DNA of 64,000 nt. It comes from Thermus neutrinimicus (lineage in GTDB: Bacteria; Deinococcota; Deinococci; Deinococcales; Thermaceae). Below are positions 30,511 through 38,923 of this stretch, piece by piece; within the stretch, counting starts at the first letter, position 1, and each line of letters starts with the position of its first letter. The notes under the pieces are model-generated. The model did no database searches. It was not told where the DNA came from and saw only the letters and a list, made by a program, of their open reading frames with translations. The DNA is taken from contig NZ_JAKTNU010000007.1 in NCBI RefSeq assembly GCF_022760955.1, positions 38,364 to 102,363 of the forward strand. Direction: 5' to 3'. The position numbers were made by a program, and so were the translations under genes.

Positions 30511-32193
30511 CTACACCTGGAAGACCCCGGTGCGGAAGGGCTCCCGCTCGGGGTTGAGGGCGCAGGCCTCGAGGGCCCGGATAAGCCACTTCCGGGTCTC
30601 GTGGGGGAGGAGGATCCCGTCCACCCAAAGCCGGGCGGCGGCGTACCGTGGGTCTAGGGTTTCCTCGTAGCGGCCCTTGATGCGCTCGTAAAGCTCTTTT
30701 AGTTCCTCATCGGAGGGTTCTTTGCCCGCCCGCCTGAGCTTCTCCACCTCCAGCTCCAACAGGGTCTTGGCCGCTTGGGCTCCGCCCATCACCGCGTACT
30801 TGGCGCTGGGCCAGGCAAAGATGAACCTGGGGGCATAGGCCTTGCCCGCCAAGGCGTAGTTTCCCGCCCCGAAGGAGCCTCCTAGGATCACGGTGATCTT
30901 GGGCACCACGGAGTTGCTCACGGCGTTGACCAGCTTGGCCCCCCGGCGGATGATCCCCGCCTGCTCCGACTCCTTCCCCACCATGAAGCCCGTCACGTCC
31001 TGGAGGAAAAGGAGGGGGATGTTCATCTGGTTGACCTCGAGGATAAACCGGGCGGCCTTGTCCGCGGCCTCCGCGTAGATCACCCCGCCCACCTCAATCC
31101 GCCCCTTTTTCTTCAGGATGAGGCGCTGGTTGCCCACGATGCCCACGGGGAAGCCCCCAATGCGGGCAAACCCCGTCACCAGGGTTTCCCCATACCCCCC
31201 CTTGTACTCCAAAAACTCCGAGCCATCCACCAGGCGGGCGATCACCTCCCGGAGGTCATAGGGGCGGCTGCCGTCGGGGGCGATGAGGCCGTAGAGGTCC
31301 TCGGCGGGGTAGAGGGGTTCTTTAGGCTCCTTGCGCCCTTCGGCCCAGGGGGCGAGCCTGGGGGGCGGGTAGAGGGCGATGAGCTGGCGGATCCTTTCGA
31401 TGGCGGCCTCGTCGTTGGGTTCGTAGAAGTCCACGGTGCCCGAGACCTCAAAGTGCATCCGGGCCCCGCCCAGCTCCTCGCTGGAAACCTCCTGGCCTAT
31501 GGCCGCCTTCACCAGGGCTGGGCCTGCCAGGTAGAGCCCGCTCCCCTCGGTCATGATGAGGACGTCGGTCATCACGGGAAGATAGGCTCCCCCGGCCACG
31601 CAGTTGCCCATGATGGCGGAGATCTGGGGGATGCCCAGGGCGGACATGCGGGCGTTGAGGTAAAAGATGCGGCCAAAGTCATCCTGGTCTGGGAAGACCT
31701 CGTCCTGTAGGGGCAGGAAGACCCCAGCGGAGTCCACCAGGTACAGGGTGGGGATGCGGTTTTCCAGGGCGATGGTCTGGGCCCGGATCACCTTCTTGGC
31801 GGTGATGGGGAAGAAGGCCCCCGCCTTCACCGTGGCGTCATTGGCGAGGATCATCCAGGTCTGGCCCTGGATCTGCCCGAGGCCGGCGATGACCCCTCCC
31901 GCCGGGGCCCCGCCCCACTCCTCGTACATCCCCCAGCCGGCGAAGGCCATGAGCTCGTAGAACTCCGTGCCCGGGTCCAAAAGCCTGGCGATGCGCTCCC
32001 GGGCTGTGAGGCGCCCCTTTTTGTGCTGGCGCTCCACCGCCTTGGCCCCGCCCCCTTGGCGCACCCTCTCCAGGCTTTCCCTGAAGTCCCGCACCAGGGC
32101 CACCCAGGCGTCCTTGTTGGCCTTGTAAAGGGGGCCTTCCCGTTCCTCCGGACGGAGCTTGCTCTCGAGGCGGCTCGTGGGCTGGCCTAGCAT
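30511..32193 (-). CDS. Methylcrotonyl-CoA carboxylase-type carboxyltransferase (beta) subunit
   Basis: 560 residues, acyl-CoA carboxylase carboxyltransferase. FGRIFYLNARMSALGIPQ and IMGNCVAGGAYLPV are typical of the methylcrotonyl-CoA branch, and the second half has the acyl-CoA site GGSFGAGNYAL. With a biotin-carrying alpha subunit it would carboxylate 3-methylcrotonyl-CoA in leucine breakdown; no alpha subunit gene is in the window. The start ATG 32193 has TATACT six bases upstream. HMG-CoA lyase, which acts later in the same pathway, follows. Confidence 0.9.
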   Translation of the reverse strand: MLGQPTSRLESKLRPEEREGPLYKANKDAWVALVRDFRESLERVRQGGGAKAVERQHKKGRLTARERIARLLDPGTEFYELMAFAGWGMYEEWGGAPAGGVIAGLGQIQGQTWMILANDATVKAGAFFPITAKKVIRAQTIALENRIPTLYLVDSAGVFLPLQDEVFPDQDDFGRIFYLNARMSALGIPQISAIMGNCVAGGAYLPVMTDVLIMTEGSGLYLAGPALVKAAIGQEVSSEELGGARMHFEVSGTVDFYEPNDEAAIERIRQLIALYPPPRLAPWAEGRKEPKEPLYPAEDLYGLIAPDGSRPYDLREVIARLVDGSEFLEYKGGYGETLVTGFARIGGFPVGIVGNQRLILKKKGRIEVGGVIYAEAADKAARFILEVNQMNIPLLFLQDVTGFMVGKESEQAGIIRRGAKLVNAVSNSVVPKITVILGGSFGAGNYALAGKAYAPRFIFAWPSAKYAVMGGAQAAKTLLELEVEKLRRAGKEPSDEELKELYERIKGRYEETLDPRYAAARLWVDGILLPHETRKWLIRALEACALNPEREPFRTGVFQV

Positions 32194-32199
32194 GGCTTT

Positions 32200-32205
32200 A
32201 GTATA
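32200..32205 (-). promoter_or_regulatory. Leaderless -10 element of the carboxyltransferase gene
   Basis: TATACT on the minus strand (32200-32205), six bases before the ATG at 32193. Confidence 0.6.
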
Positions 32206-32217
32206 ACGTTTTTCTGC

Positions 32218-32703
32218 TTAGCGGGGAAAAAGCGTAGCTTCCTCGGGGGGGCAGGGGGTTTGGGACAGGGCCTTTTGCCGCAAGGCCTGCCTTCTGGCTT
32301 CCCCGTCCACCCGTTCGTTTTCCGGGTGGCCGTTATGCCCCCGCACCCAGTGGGGCACCACCCGGTGCCGCTTGAGCTCCACCCTGATGGCCTCCCAGAG
32401 GTCCCGGTTCTCCACGGGCTTGCCGTCTGCCTTCCGCATCCCCCTCCTTTCCCAGGCGGGAAGCCACTCCTTTAGGGCCTTTACCAGGTATTGGCTGTCG
32501 GAGAAGAGATGCACCTCACAGGGCTCCTTGAGGGCCCTCAGGCCCTGGAGGAGGGCGGTGAGCTCCATGCGGTTGTTGGTGGTGCAGGCATCACCCCCGG
32601 AAAGCATCCTTTCGCTCCCCCCATGGCGCAGGAGGGCCGCCCACCCGCCGGGTCCCGGGTTTCCCAGGCAGGCCCCGTCGGTGAAAAGCTCCACCCGCTT
32701 CAC
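32218..32703 (-). CDS. rnhA: Ribonuclease HI
   Basis: 161 residues. The four catalytic acids are visible: Asp in FTDGACLGNPG, Glu in NNRMELTAL, Asp in FSDSQYLV and Asp in NERVDGEA, and the basic protrusion WERRGMRKADGKPVEN is present. It removes RNA from RNA-DNA hybrids. The start overlaps the stop of the preceding small gene by four bases, so it is translated with it. Confidence 0.96.
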   Translation of the reverse strand: MKRVELFTDGACLGNPGPGGWAALLRHGGSERMLSGGDACTTNNRMELTALLQGLRALKEPCEVHLFSDSQYLVKALKEWLPAWERRGMRKADGKPVENRDLWEAIRVELKRHRVVPHWVRGHNGHPENERVDGEARRQALRQKALSQTPCPPEEATLFPR

Positions 32704-32990
32704 GACCAGGGAATGGTTTGGTCAGGGAAGACCAGTTCCCGCAGGCGGTAGCCGTCCCCTTGGGGGTGGCGGTAGACCTCGGTCACGGGGGAAGCCCGTA
32801 CCTCGAGGAGATTCTCCTCTTCCTCGGCCAATAGAGCCTGAAGCCTATTGTCCAGCTGGGTTCCGGTAAAAACGTGCCTGGGTCCAATCGGGCTCGTCTC
32901 GCAAACCTCTCCCTCGAGGAGTTCCAGGTGCTTTACCCCCTGGAGGAGGCGTTTAAACCCCTCTACCCCAAAGCGGTGGCGGGTGGCCAT
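32700..32990 (-). CDS. Hypothetical protein, 96 residues
   Basis: Not recognised. MATRHRFGVEGFKRLLQGVKHLELLEGEV at the start, acidic middle (LLAEEEENLLEV) and a C-terminal EVYRHPQGDGYRLRELVFPDQ. ATG 32990 is preceded by TAGAAT at six bases (32997-33002 on the minus strand), so this gene and rnhA have their own start point as well as any read-through from the VOC gene. Confidence 0.65.
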   Translation of the reverse strand: MATRHRFGVEGFKRLLQGVKHLELLEGEVCETSPIGPRHVFTGTQLDNRLQALLAEEEENLLEVRASPVTEVYRHPQGDGYRLRELVFPDQTIPWS

Positions 32991-32994
32991 GCCC

Positions 32995-33375
32995 TTATTC
33001 TAGGCCCCAGATGGCAGCGGGGGCCAGCTCCACCAGATTCCCCGCCGGGTCACGGGTATAGAGGCTTTTCCCCCGGGGCCAGTCCGCCCACCATACGGGA
33101 AACCCTGCCTCCGCCAGCCTCTTAGCCCAAGAGGGAAGCTCCTCCTCCGCCACCTTGAAGGCCACGTGGACGCTACCTTTGGCTCCGTGGGGGGGTAGCT
33201 TCTCCTCCTTTTCTGTCTGGTAGGGGTTGAAGACCAGGAAGACCCCCCTCCCCGCCCGGAAGAAGGCGTGGCGCGGGGGTTGGAACTGGAAGCAGGGAAG
33301 GCCCAGGACCCCCTCGTAAAAGGCCCGGGCCTTCTCCAGATCCTCAGCGTAGACGGCGGTTTCCAGAACCTCCAC
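32995..33375 (-). CDS. VOC/glyoxalase-fold protein
   Basis: 126 residues with the paired beta-alpha-beta-beta-beta modules of the vicinal oxygen chelate fold: start VLETAVYAEDLEKARAFYEGVLGLP, later HVAFKVAEEELPSWAKRLAEAGFPV and RDPAGNLVELA with the usual C-terminal glutamate. Members are glyoxalases, dioxygenases or resistance proteins; the substrate is unknown. Its ATG overlaps the last base of the GYD gene. Confidence 0.85.
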   Translation of the reverse strand: MEVLETAVYAEDLEKARAFYEGVLGLPCFQFQPPRHAFFRAGRGVFLVFNPYQTEKEEKLPPHGAKGSVHVAFKVAEEELPSWAKRLAEAGFPVWWADWPRGKSLYTRDPAGNLVELAPAAIWGLE

Positions 33376-33662
33376 TACTTGAGCTTGGCGATGAGGTCGG
33401 CCACGGGGATGGCCTCGAGGGTGGTGGTCTTCACGCTTCCCCTGGCCGAGAGGTGGAGCATGGCCCGGGCCACCGCCAAGGCATCCTCCGCCTCCACGAT
33501 GTTCACGAAGTCATAGGGCCCAAGGACGGCATACTGGGCCACCACCTTGACCCCGAAGTCCCTTTCCAGCTCCTGGTTCACCTGCTTGATGCGCTCGGGG
33601 TTTTTCACCAGGGTCTCGGCGCCGTCATCGGTGAGGGTGCTGAGCACTATAAAGGTGGGCAT
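33375..33662 (-). CDS. GYD domain protein
   Basis: 95 residues. The GYD-type sequence is PTFIVLSTLTDDGAETLVKNPERIKQVN, then AQYAVLGPYDFVNIVEAEDALAV, with the motif here being GPYD. Small ferredoxin-like protein of unknown role. Led by an AAAGGAGG ribosome-binding site and a good promoter, so unlike many neighbours it has a normal leader. It heads the run GYD-VOC-hypothetical-rnhA. Confidence 0.85.
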   Translation of the reverse strand: MPTFIVLSTLTDDGAETLVKNPERIKQVNQELERDFGVKVVAQYAVLGPYDFVNIVEAEDALAVARAMLHLSARGSVKTTTLEAIPVADLIAKLK

Positions 33663-33682
33663 TTTGGCCTCCTTTCCCCCTC

Positions 33683-33711
33683 AGGATAGCCCCAGGGTTT
33701 CTATAGGGCAA
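33683..33711 (-). promoter_or_regulatory. Promoter of the GYD-VOC-rnhA run
   Basis: Minus strand TTGCCC (33706-33711) and TATCCT (33683-33688) with a 17-base spacer, followed by AAAGGAGG and the ATG at 33662. Confidence 0.7.
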
Positions 33712-33743
33712 CCCCGCCTGGGTTTGGACAAAGAGGGGTGGCA

Positions 33744-34307
33744 TCAGGGGGCTTCCAGGTCCACCCCAGCGTAGGCTTCTGCTAGCGGGAGGTTCCCCTC
33801 GAGGCAGGGCAGGGGTAGCTCCCCCTCCGTGGTGGCCTGGTAAAGGATCTGTTCCCCCTCGCGCCGGTAGAGTTCAACCCGCCTTTCTTGGGTGTGGACC
33901 AGGATATACCCCTGTAAGGAGGGTAGGGAAAGGTAGCGCCAAAGCTTTTCCCGACGGTCAATAGCCTCCGTGGTGGGCGAGAGGACCTCCACCACCAAAC
34001 AAGGCTCCTCCTCGTAGTAGGGGTTTGCGGGGGGAGGAGCACAGACCACCATCAGGTCCGGATAGTACACGGTCCTCTCGCCCACCTTGAGTTTCATGTC
34101 CGCCACAAAGAGCCGGCAACCCCGCCGGCGAGCCAGGGGGCCTAGGACCAGGGCCAGGTTGGTGACCAAAAGGGCATGATCACGGCTGGCCCCGGCCATG
34201 GCGTGGAGAAAGCCCTCCACCAACTCGTGCTTGGTTTGGGCCTGGGCCTCCCTATCCAGATATTCTTCCAGGGAAATCGGCCTGAGGGCCTTGGCGGCTT
34301 CCCCCAT
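33744..34307 (-). CDS. Uma2-family nuclease-like protein, intact
   Basis: 187 residues, the normal length. The family pattern is complete: SLEEYLDREAQAQTKHELVEG, YYPDLMVVC and LVVEVLSPTTEAIDRREKL, the last two giving the PD-(D/E)XK-like acids. Uma2 proteins are abundant in Thermus and cyanobacteria and have no settled function. The ATG overlaps the guaA stop (ATGA). It is a different subtype from the broken copy at 12.1-12.6 kb. Confidence 0.88.
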   Translation of the reverse strand: MGEAAKALRPISLEEYLDREAQAQTKHELVEGFLHAMAGASRDHALLVTNLALVLGPLARRRGCRLFVADMKLKVGERTVYYPDLMVVCAPPPANPYYEEEPCLVVEVLSPTTEAIDRREKLWRYLSLPSLQGYILVHTQERRVELYRREGEQILYQATTEGELPLPCLEGNLPLAEAYAGVDLEAP

Positions 34308-35818
34308 CACTCCCATTCTATGGTGGCTGGGGGTTTGCTGGTGAGGTCGTAGACCACCCGGCCGATCTCCGGCACCCTGCGGGTGATCCGCCGGGCTACC
34401 TCGTCCAGGAAGTCCAGGGGCAGCCTGGCCCAGTCGGCGGTCATGAAGTCCTCGGTGGTCACGGCCCGTAGGGCCAGAACGTAGCCGTATTTCCGCTCGT
34501 CCCCCGCCACCCCCACGCTCCGCACGGGGGTGAGGACGGCCAGGGCCTGGGCCACCTGGGGATAAAGCCCCCATTCCCGTAGAAGGCTTATGAAAATGTC
34601 GTCAGCCCGCCGGAGGATGTCCAGTTTTTCCCCCGTGACTTCGCCTAGGATGCGCACCGCCAGGCCCGGCCCCGGGAAGGGGTGGCGCAGGCGGATGGGG
34701 TCGGGAAGGCCGAGGAGCAGGGCCAGTTCCCGCACCTCGTCCTTGAAGAGGAGGCGGAAGGGTTCCAAGAGCTCAAACTTCAAGTCTTCGGGAAGACCCC
34801 CCACGTTGTGGTGGCTTTTGATCTTGGCGGCGCCTGGCTCGCCTGCGGACTCGATGACGTCGGGGTAAAGGGTCCCCTGGGCCAGGAAGCGGAAAGGGCC
34901 TGCTTCCCGGGCCACCTGGGCGAAGACCTCCACGAACTCCCGGCCGATGATCCTGCGCTTTTCCTCAGGATCTTCTACCCCTTTTAGGGCCTTCAGGAAG
35001 CGCTCCCTGGCGTCCACCACCCGGAGGTTTACCCCAAGGGCCCTAAGGGCCCCTTCCACCTCCTCCCGTTCCCCCAGGCGCAGGAGGCCGTGGTCCACGA
35101 AGACCGCCAGGTGGTCCACCCCGGCCTTGGCCAGGAGGAGGGCCAGGGTGCTGGAGTCCACCCCCCCGGAGACCGCCAGGAGCACCCGGTCCTTTCCCAC
35201 CCTTTCCCGGACCTCCTGGACCAGGCTTTCCAGGACCTGCTCCGGGGTCCAGTCCCGATTTACCCCGGCGATTTCCAGGAAGTTTTCCAGGATCTGCATC
35301 CCCTTGGGAGTGTGGGCCACCTCGGGATGGAACTGGACGGCAAAGGTCCTGCCGCCTGGGGCCTCCATGGCCGCCACGGGGTTTTCCTCGGTCTCCGCCA
35401 CCACCCGCCACCCAGGGGGAAGCTCGGTCACGGCGTCTTGGTGGCTCATCCAGACCTGGACCTCGCCCTCCAGGCCCTTAAAGAGGGGGCCCTGGTAGCG
35501 GGTGAGGAGGGCCTTGCCGTACTCTGCCCGTCCCGCGCGCTCCACCTTTCCCCCGCGCTCCTGGGCAAGAAGTTGCATCCCGTAGCAGATGCCGAGGGTG
35601 GGAAGGCCTAGGGTAAGCACCCGGGGGTCGGGGCGGGGGGCGTTGGGGTCAAAGACGCTTTTAGGTCCCCCGGAGAGGATGAGGGCCTGGGGCTTGTGCT
35701 TAAGGATTTCCTCCAGGCTTGCCGTTCCCGGCAGGATCAAGGAGAAGGCCCTTAGCTCGCGAAGCCTTCTGGCGATGAGGCGGGTGTACTGGGAGCCGAA
35801 GTCCAGGACCAGGACCAT
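34307..35818 (-). CDS. guaA: GMP synthase (glutamine-hydrolysing)
   Basis: 503 residues from ATG 35818 ([16 protein letters not shown]). N-terminal class I glutaminase with Cys in [10 protein letters not shown] and His/Glu in FHPEV; ATP pyrophosphatase P-loop [15 protein letters not shown]-terminal dimerisation domain ending KPPATIEWE. It converts XMP to GMP. TAGACT lies seven bases before the start. It overlaps the Uma2 gene downstream. Confidence 0.97.
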   Translation of the reverse strand: MVLVLDFGSQYTRLIARRLRELRAFSLILPGTASLEEILKHKPQALILSGGPKSVFDPNAPRPDPRVLTLGLPTLGICYGMQLLAQERGGKVERAGRAEYGKALLTRYQGPLFKGLEGEVQVWMSHQDAVTELPPGWRVVAETEENPVAAMEAPGGRTFAVQFHPEVAHTPKGMQILENFLEIAGVNRDWTPEQVLESLVQEVRERVGKDRVLLAVSGGVDSSTLALLLAKAGVDHLAVFVDHGLLRLGEREEVEGALRALGVNLRVVDARERFLKALKGVEDPEEKRRIIGREFVEVFAQVAREAGPFRFLAQGTLYPDVIESAGEPGAAKIKSHHNVGGLPEDLKFELLEPFRLLFKDEVRELALLLGLPDPIRLRHPFPGPGLAVRILGEVTGEKLDILRRADDIFISLLREWGLYPQVAQALAVLTPVRSVGVAGDERKYGYVLALRAVTTEDFMTADWARLPLDFLDEVARRITRRVPEIGRVVYDLTSKPPATIEWE

Positions 35819-35825
35819 GGAAGCC

Positions 35826-35843
35826 AGTCTAGCAGGGTAGGAT
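35826..35843. promoter_or_regulatory. Divergent leaderless promoters of guaA and luxS
   Basis: Minus strand TAGACT (35826-35831) is seven bases from the guaA ATG. Plus strand TAGGAT (35838-35843) is six bases from the luxS ATG. The whole intergenic space is only 31 bases. Confidence 0.6.
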
Positions 35844-35849
35844 AGACCC

Positions 35850-36317
35850 ATGGCCGAGGTGGAAAGCTTTGCCCTGGACCACACCAAGGTGAAGGCTCCC
35901 TATGTCCGCTTGGCGGGGAGGAAAACGGTGGGAAGTGGCCTGGTGGAGAAGTATGACCTACGCTTGGCCCAGCCCAACCGGGAGGCCATCCCCACGGGGG
36001 CTTTGCACACCTTGGAGCACCTTCTCGCGGGTTACCTTCGCGACCACCTGGAAGGGGTCATAGACCTTTCCCCCATGGGTTGCCGCACGGGGTTTTACCT
36101 GGTGGTGGAAGGCCCCTTGGAGGAGGAAAGGGTCCTGGTGGCCTTTGAGCGGGCCCTAAGGGATGTTCTCCTGCACGAGGGGCCCATTCCCGGGGCCAGC
36201 TTTAGGGAGTGCGGCAACTATCGCGATCACGACCTCCAAGGGGCAAAAGCCTGGGCGGGGAAGGTGCTGAGGGAGGGGCTGAAGGTTCAGGCCACCCTTC
36301 CCCTGGAGGAAAGGTGA
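35850..36317 (+). CDS. luxS: S-ribosylhomocysteine lyase
   Basis: 155 residues. Metal ligands HTLEH (near residue 54) and the cysteine in [12 protein letters not shown], plus [10 protein letters not shown] with the catalytic cysteine. It splits S-ribosylhomocysteine to homocysteine and the precursor of autoinducer 2, as part of S-adenosylhomocysteine recycling. It overlaps the nucleosidase gene that makes its substrate (GTGA), a natural pairing. Confidence 0.96.
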   Translation: MAEVESFALDHTKVKAPYVRLAGRKTVGSGLVEKYDLRLAQPNREAIPTGALHTLEHLLAGYLRDHLEGVIDLSPMGCRTGFYLVVEGPLEEERVLVAFERALRDVLLHEGPIPGASFRECGNYRDHDLQGAKAWAGKVLREGLKVQATLPLEER

Positions 36318-36979
36318 TCGCCTTCTTTGCGGCGGAGCTCGAGGAAGCGGAGGCCTTAAGGGATGCCTTGGATGCCAGGGAGGCCCTCGAGGCCCCCTTT
36401 CCCCTCCACCGGGCCCCCGGGGTGCTGGTGGCGGAAACCGGGGTGGGGAAGGTGGCGGCGGCCTTGGCCGTGGCCCACATCCTTACCCGCTTTGCCCCAA
36501 AGGAGAGCTTTTTCCTGGGGGTAGCGGGGGGGTTGGACCCCTCCCTTCGTGCCCTGGACCTCCTTTTGGCCGAGAGGGCGGTGCAGTGGGATGTGGACCT
36601 GACCCCCTTTGGTCGGGAACCGGGGGAGACGGCTTTTGGGGTGCGCTTTTTCCCCTCGGACCCTGGTCTCGTTGCCCGGGCCGAGGTGGCGGCTTCCGCC
36701 TTGGGCTTTCCCTTCCGAAGAGGGGTGGTGGCCACGGGGGACCGGTTTCTGGCGGACAGGGAGGAGGCCAGGAGGCTGGCCCAGCTCCACGGGGCCCAGG
36801 CGGTGGAGATGGAAGGGGCCGCGGCCCTCATGGTGGCCTGGCGCTTCCGGCATCCCATGGCCTTGATCCGCGCTGTGACCGACGGGGCAGGCGAGGAGGC
36901 GGCTAGGGATTTCCGGGCGTTTTTGGCGGAGGCCTCGAGGCGGCTTGGCCTCCTGGCCCGGGCCCTTTTGGCATACTGA
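36314..36979 (+). CDS. mtn: 5'-methylthioadenosine/S-adenosylhomocysteine nucleosidase
   Basis: 221 residues from GTG 36314, overlapping the luxS stop. The N-terminus [15 protein letters not shown], the substrate-binding VEMEGAA and the catalytic Asp in AVTDGAGEEA fit the MTAN family, although a futalosine hydrolase-type activity cannot be wholly excluded. With LuxS it completes adenosylhomocysteine recycling in a two-gene unit, and prs follows after 15 bases. Confidence 0.88.
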   Translation: MIAFFAAELEEAEALRDALDAREALEAPFPLHRAPGVLVAETGVGKVAAALAVAHILTRFAPKESFFLGVAGGLDPSLRALDLLLAERAVQWDVDLTPFGREPGETAFGVRFFPSDPGLVARAEVAASALGFPFRRGVVATGDRFLADREEARRLAQLHGAQAVEMEGAAALMVAWRFRHPMALIRAVTDGAGEEAARDFRAFLAEASRRLGLLARALLAY

Positions 36980-36994
36980 AAGGGGAGGGGGTCC

Positions 36995-37918
36995 ATGGAA
37001 ATCAAGCTCTTCACGGGGAACGCCCACCCCGATCTGGCCCGGCGGGTGGCGGAGGCTTTGGGGATACCCCTGGGGAAAGCCCTGGTGGATCGCTTCCCCG
37101 ACGGCGAAGTGCAGGTGCGGCTTCTGGAAAGCGTGCGGGGGAATGACGTTTACCTAATCCAGCCCACCAGTCCTCCGGTGAACGATCACCTGATGGAGCT
37201 CCTCCTTCTGGCGGATGCCGCCCGCAGGAGTTCAGCGGGGCGCATCAACGCCGTCATCCCCTACTTCGGTTATGCCCGCCAGGACAAGCAAACCCAAGGG
37301 CGTGAGCCCGTGAGCGCCAAGCTGGTGGCCAACCTCCTGGAGACCGTGGGGGTGCACCGGGTGATCGCCATCGACCTGCACGCCCCCCAGATCCAGGGTT
37401 TCTTTGACATCCCCGTAGACCACCTGTCTGCGGTGCGCCTTTTTGCCCGCTACCTGCAGGAGAGAGGATATACGGAAAACGCCGTGGTGGTCTCCCCGGA
37501 TGCGGGCCGGGCGGAGGAGGCGAGGCGGCTTTCCGAAAGGCTGGGCTTGCCCTTTGCCATGCTGGCCAAGCGTCGCCATGGCCCCAAGGAGACCTCCGTC
37601 ACCTACGTGATCGGGGAGGTGGTGGGGAAGAGGCCCTTGGTCATAGATGACATCGTCTCCACCGGGGGGACCATAAGGCGGGGGGTGGAGGCCCTTCTCC
37701 AGGCGGGGGCTTTGCCTGAGGTGGTGGTCATGGCCACCCACCCGGTGCTGGTGGGGGAGGCAAGGGAGAACCTTTCCCACCCCGCCATCCGGGAGGTGAT
37801 CTTCACGGATACCATTCCCCTGAAAGACGGGGGGTACACGGTGCTTTCCACCGCCGAGCTCCTGGCCCAGGCCATCCAGCACGTGCACACCAACCAATCG
37901 GTGAGTGCCCTGATCTAG
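36995..37918 (+). CDS. prs: Ribose-phosphate pyrophosphokinase
   Basis: 307 residues. It makes PRPP from ribose-5-phosphate and ATP. Motifs: YFGYARQDKQTQGREPVSAKLVA, metal site DLHAPQIQGFFDIPVDHL, catalytic loop lysine in AKRRHGPK and the PRPP loop LVIDDIVSTGGTI. The start has an AAAGGGGAGGG ribosome-binding region. It lies 15 bases after the nucleosidase gene. Confidence 0.97.
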   Translation: MEIKLFTGNAHPDLARRVAEALGIPLGKALVDRFPDGEVQVRLLESVRGNDVYLIQPTSPPVNDHLMELLLLADAARRSSAGRINAVIPYFGYARQDKQTQGREPVSAKLVANLLETVGVHRVIAIDLHAPQIQGFFDIPVDHLSAVRLFARYLQERGYTENAVVVSPDAGRAEEARRLSERLGLPFAMLAKRRHGPKETSVTYVIGEVVGKRPLVIDDIVSTGGTIRRGVEALLQAGALPEVVVMATHPVLVGEARENLSHPAIREVIFTDTIPLKDGGYTVLSTAELLAQAIQHVHTNQSVSALI

Positions 37919-38023
37919 GGCTTGGAGGGAAAGGACACCTGTCATCTTGACGCGGGGTAAGCTACCCTCTGGGGGTTTTATGGCCAAAGGGGTCATCCAT
38001 ATTTTCCACGGGGAGCCCAGCGC

Positions 38024-38089
38024 TTGAAACAGCTCTTCGGCGTGTTGATCCTGCTGGTAACCCTATACAAGGTGCTCTCTCAGGTGTAG
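38024..38089 (+). CDS. Possible tiny membrane peptide, 21 residues
   Basis: In the 247-base gap between prs and the L25 gene a TTG at 38024 opens MKQLFGVLILLVTLYKVLSQV, which would be a single hydrophobic helix with a lysine on each side. The TTG overlaps the stop (TTGA) of a 15-codon frame beginning at ATG 37980. GGGGAG lies upstream at a plausible distance. Small hydrophobic frames also arise by chance, so this is only a candidate. Confidence 0.25.
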   Translation: MKQLFGVLILLVTLYKVLSQV

Positions 38090-38165
38090 AAGGAGGGCCG
38101 GGGGGTGTGCTAAGCTTTCCCATAGTGTGCCCCTAGGGGGCCTTTGCCTTTTGCTAGGAGGAGAC

Positions 38166-38786
38166 ATGGAATACCGTTTGAAGGCCCAGTACCGGGAAGG
38201 GGAGAAGCCCGCCGCCTTGCGCCGGGCAGGGAAGCTCCCCGGCGTCATCTACAACAAGCACTTGAACCGGAAGGTTTACGTGGAGCTGGGGGAGTTTGAC
38301 AAGGTCTTCCGCCAGGCTTCCATCCACCACGTGATCGTCCTGGAACTCCCCGACGGCCAGGAACTGCCCACCCTGGTGCGCCAGGTGAACCTGGATAAGC
38401 GCCGGCGCCGCCCCGAGCACGTGGACTTCTACGTGCTCTCCGACGAGCCCGTGGAGATGTACATTCCCTTGCGCTTCGTGGGCACGCCCCAGGGGGTGCG
38501 GGAAGGGGGTGTCTTGCAGGAGGTTCACCGGGACATCCTGGTGCGGGTTTCCCCCAGGAACATCCCCGAGTTCATCGAGGTGGACGTGTCGGGGCTGGGC
38601 ATTGGGGATAGCCTGCATGCGGCTGACTTGAAGCTTCCCGAAGGAGTGAAGCTGGCGGTCTCCCCGGAGGAGACCATCGCCGCGGTGGTGCCCCCTGAGG
38701 ACGTGGAGAAGCTGGCTGCCGAGGCCCTCGAGGCCCCCGCCGAGCCCGAGGTGATCAAGAAGGGCAAGAAGGAAGAGGAGGAGTAG
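38166..38786 (+). CDS. rplY: 50S ribosomal protein L25/general stress protein Ctc
   Basis: 206 residues: an N-terminal 5S rRNA-binding L25 domain (EYRLKAQYREGEKPAALRRAGKLPGVIY) and the C-terminal TL5/CTC domain, ending in a lysine/glutamate-rich tail (KKGKKEEEE). It binds 5S rRNA on the large subunit. ATG 38166 has AGGAGGAG right upstream, so this mRNA is led and not leaderless. The leader holds the palindrome CCCCTAGGGG (38130-38139). Confidence 0.95.
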   Translation: MEYRLKAQYREGEKPAALRRAGKLPGVIYNKHLNRKVYVELGEFDKVFRQASIHHVIVLELPDGQELPTLVRQVNLDKRRRRPEHVDFYVLSDEPVEMYIPLRFVGTPQGVREGGVLQEVHRDILVRVSPRNIPEFIEVDVSGLGIGDSLHAADLKLPEGVKLAVSPEETIAAVVPPEDVEKLAAEALEAPAEPEVIKKGKKEEEE

Positions 38787-38879
38787 TACCACCCCACGAA
38801 AGCCAAGGTGGGGACCCCGGTGCATCCCTTTTCCGGGCCACGCCCTGGGGAGCACAATAGGGCGAGAAAGGGCATAAGG

Positions 38880-38912
38880 GGCGGGATCGGCGGGCGGTCC
38901 CGCCTCCTTTTT
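38880..38912 (+). terminator. Terminator after the L25/Ctc gene
   Basis: GGCGGGA (38880-38886) and TCCCGCC (38898-38904) flank an 11-base loop and are followed by TCCTTTTT. It sits just 11 bases before the pth start. Confidence 0.6.
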
Positions 38913-38923
38913 GGAGGGGGAGG

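Noticed and set aside
33744..34574. Longer start for the intact Uma2 gene
   Set aside because: The extra 89 codons lie inside guaA and are proline/glycine-rich. ATG 34307 overlaps the guaA stop and gives the normal family length.
37947..37968. TTGACG and TACCCT before the small frames after prs as a promoter
   Set aside because: The spacing is only 10 bases, far too short.
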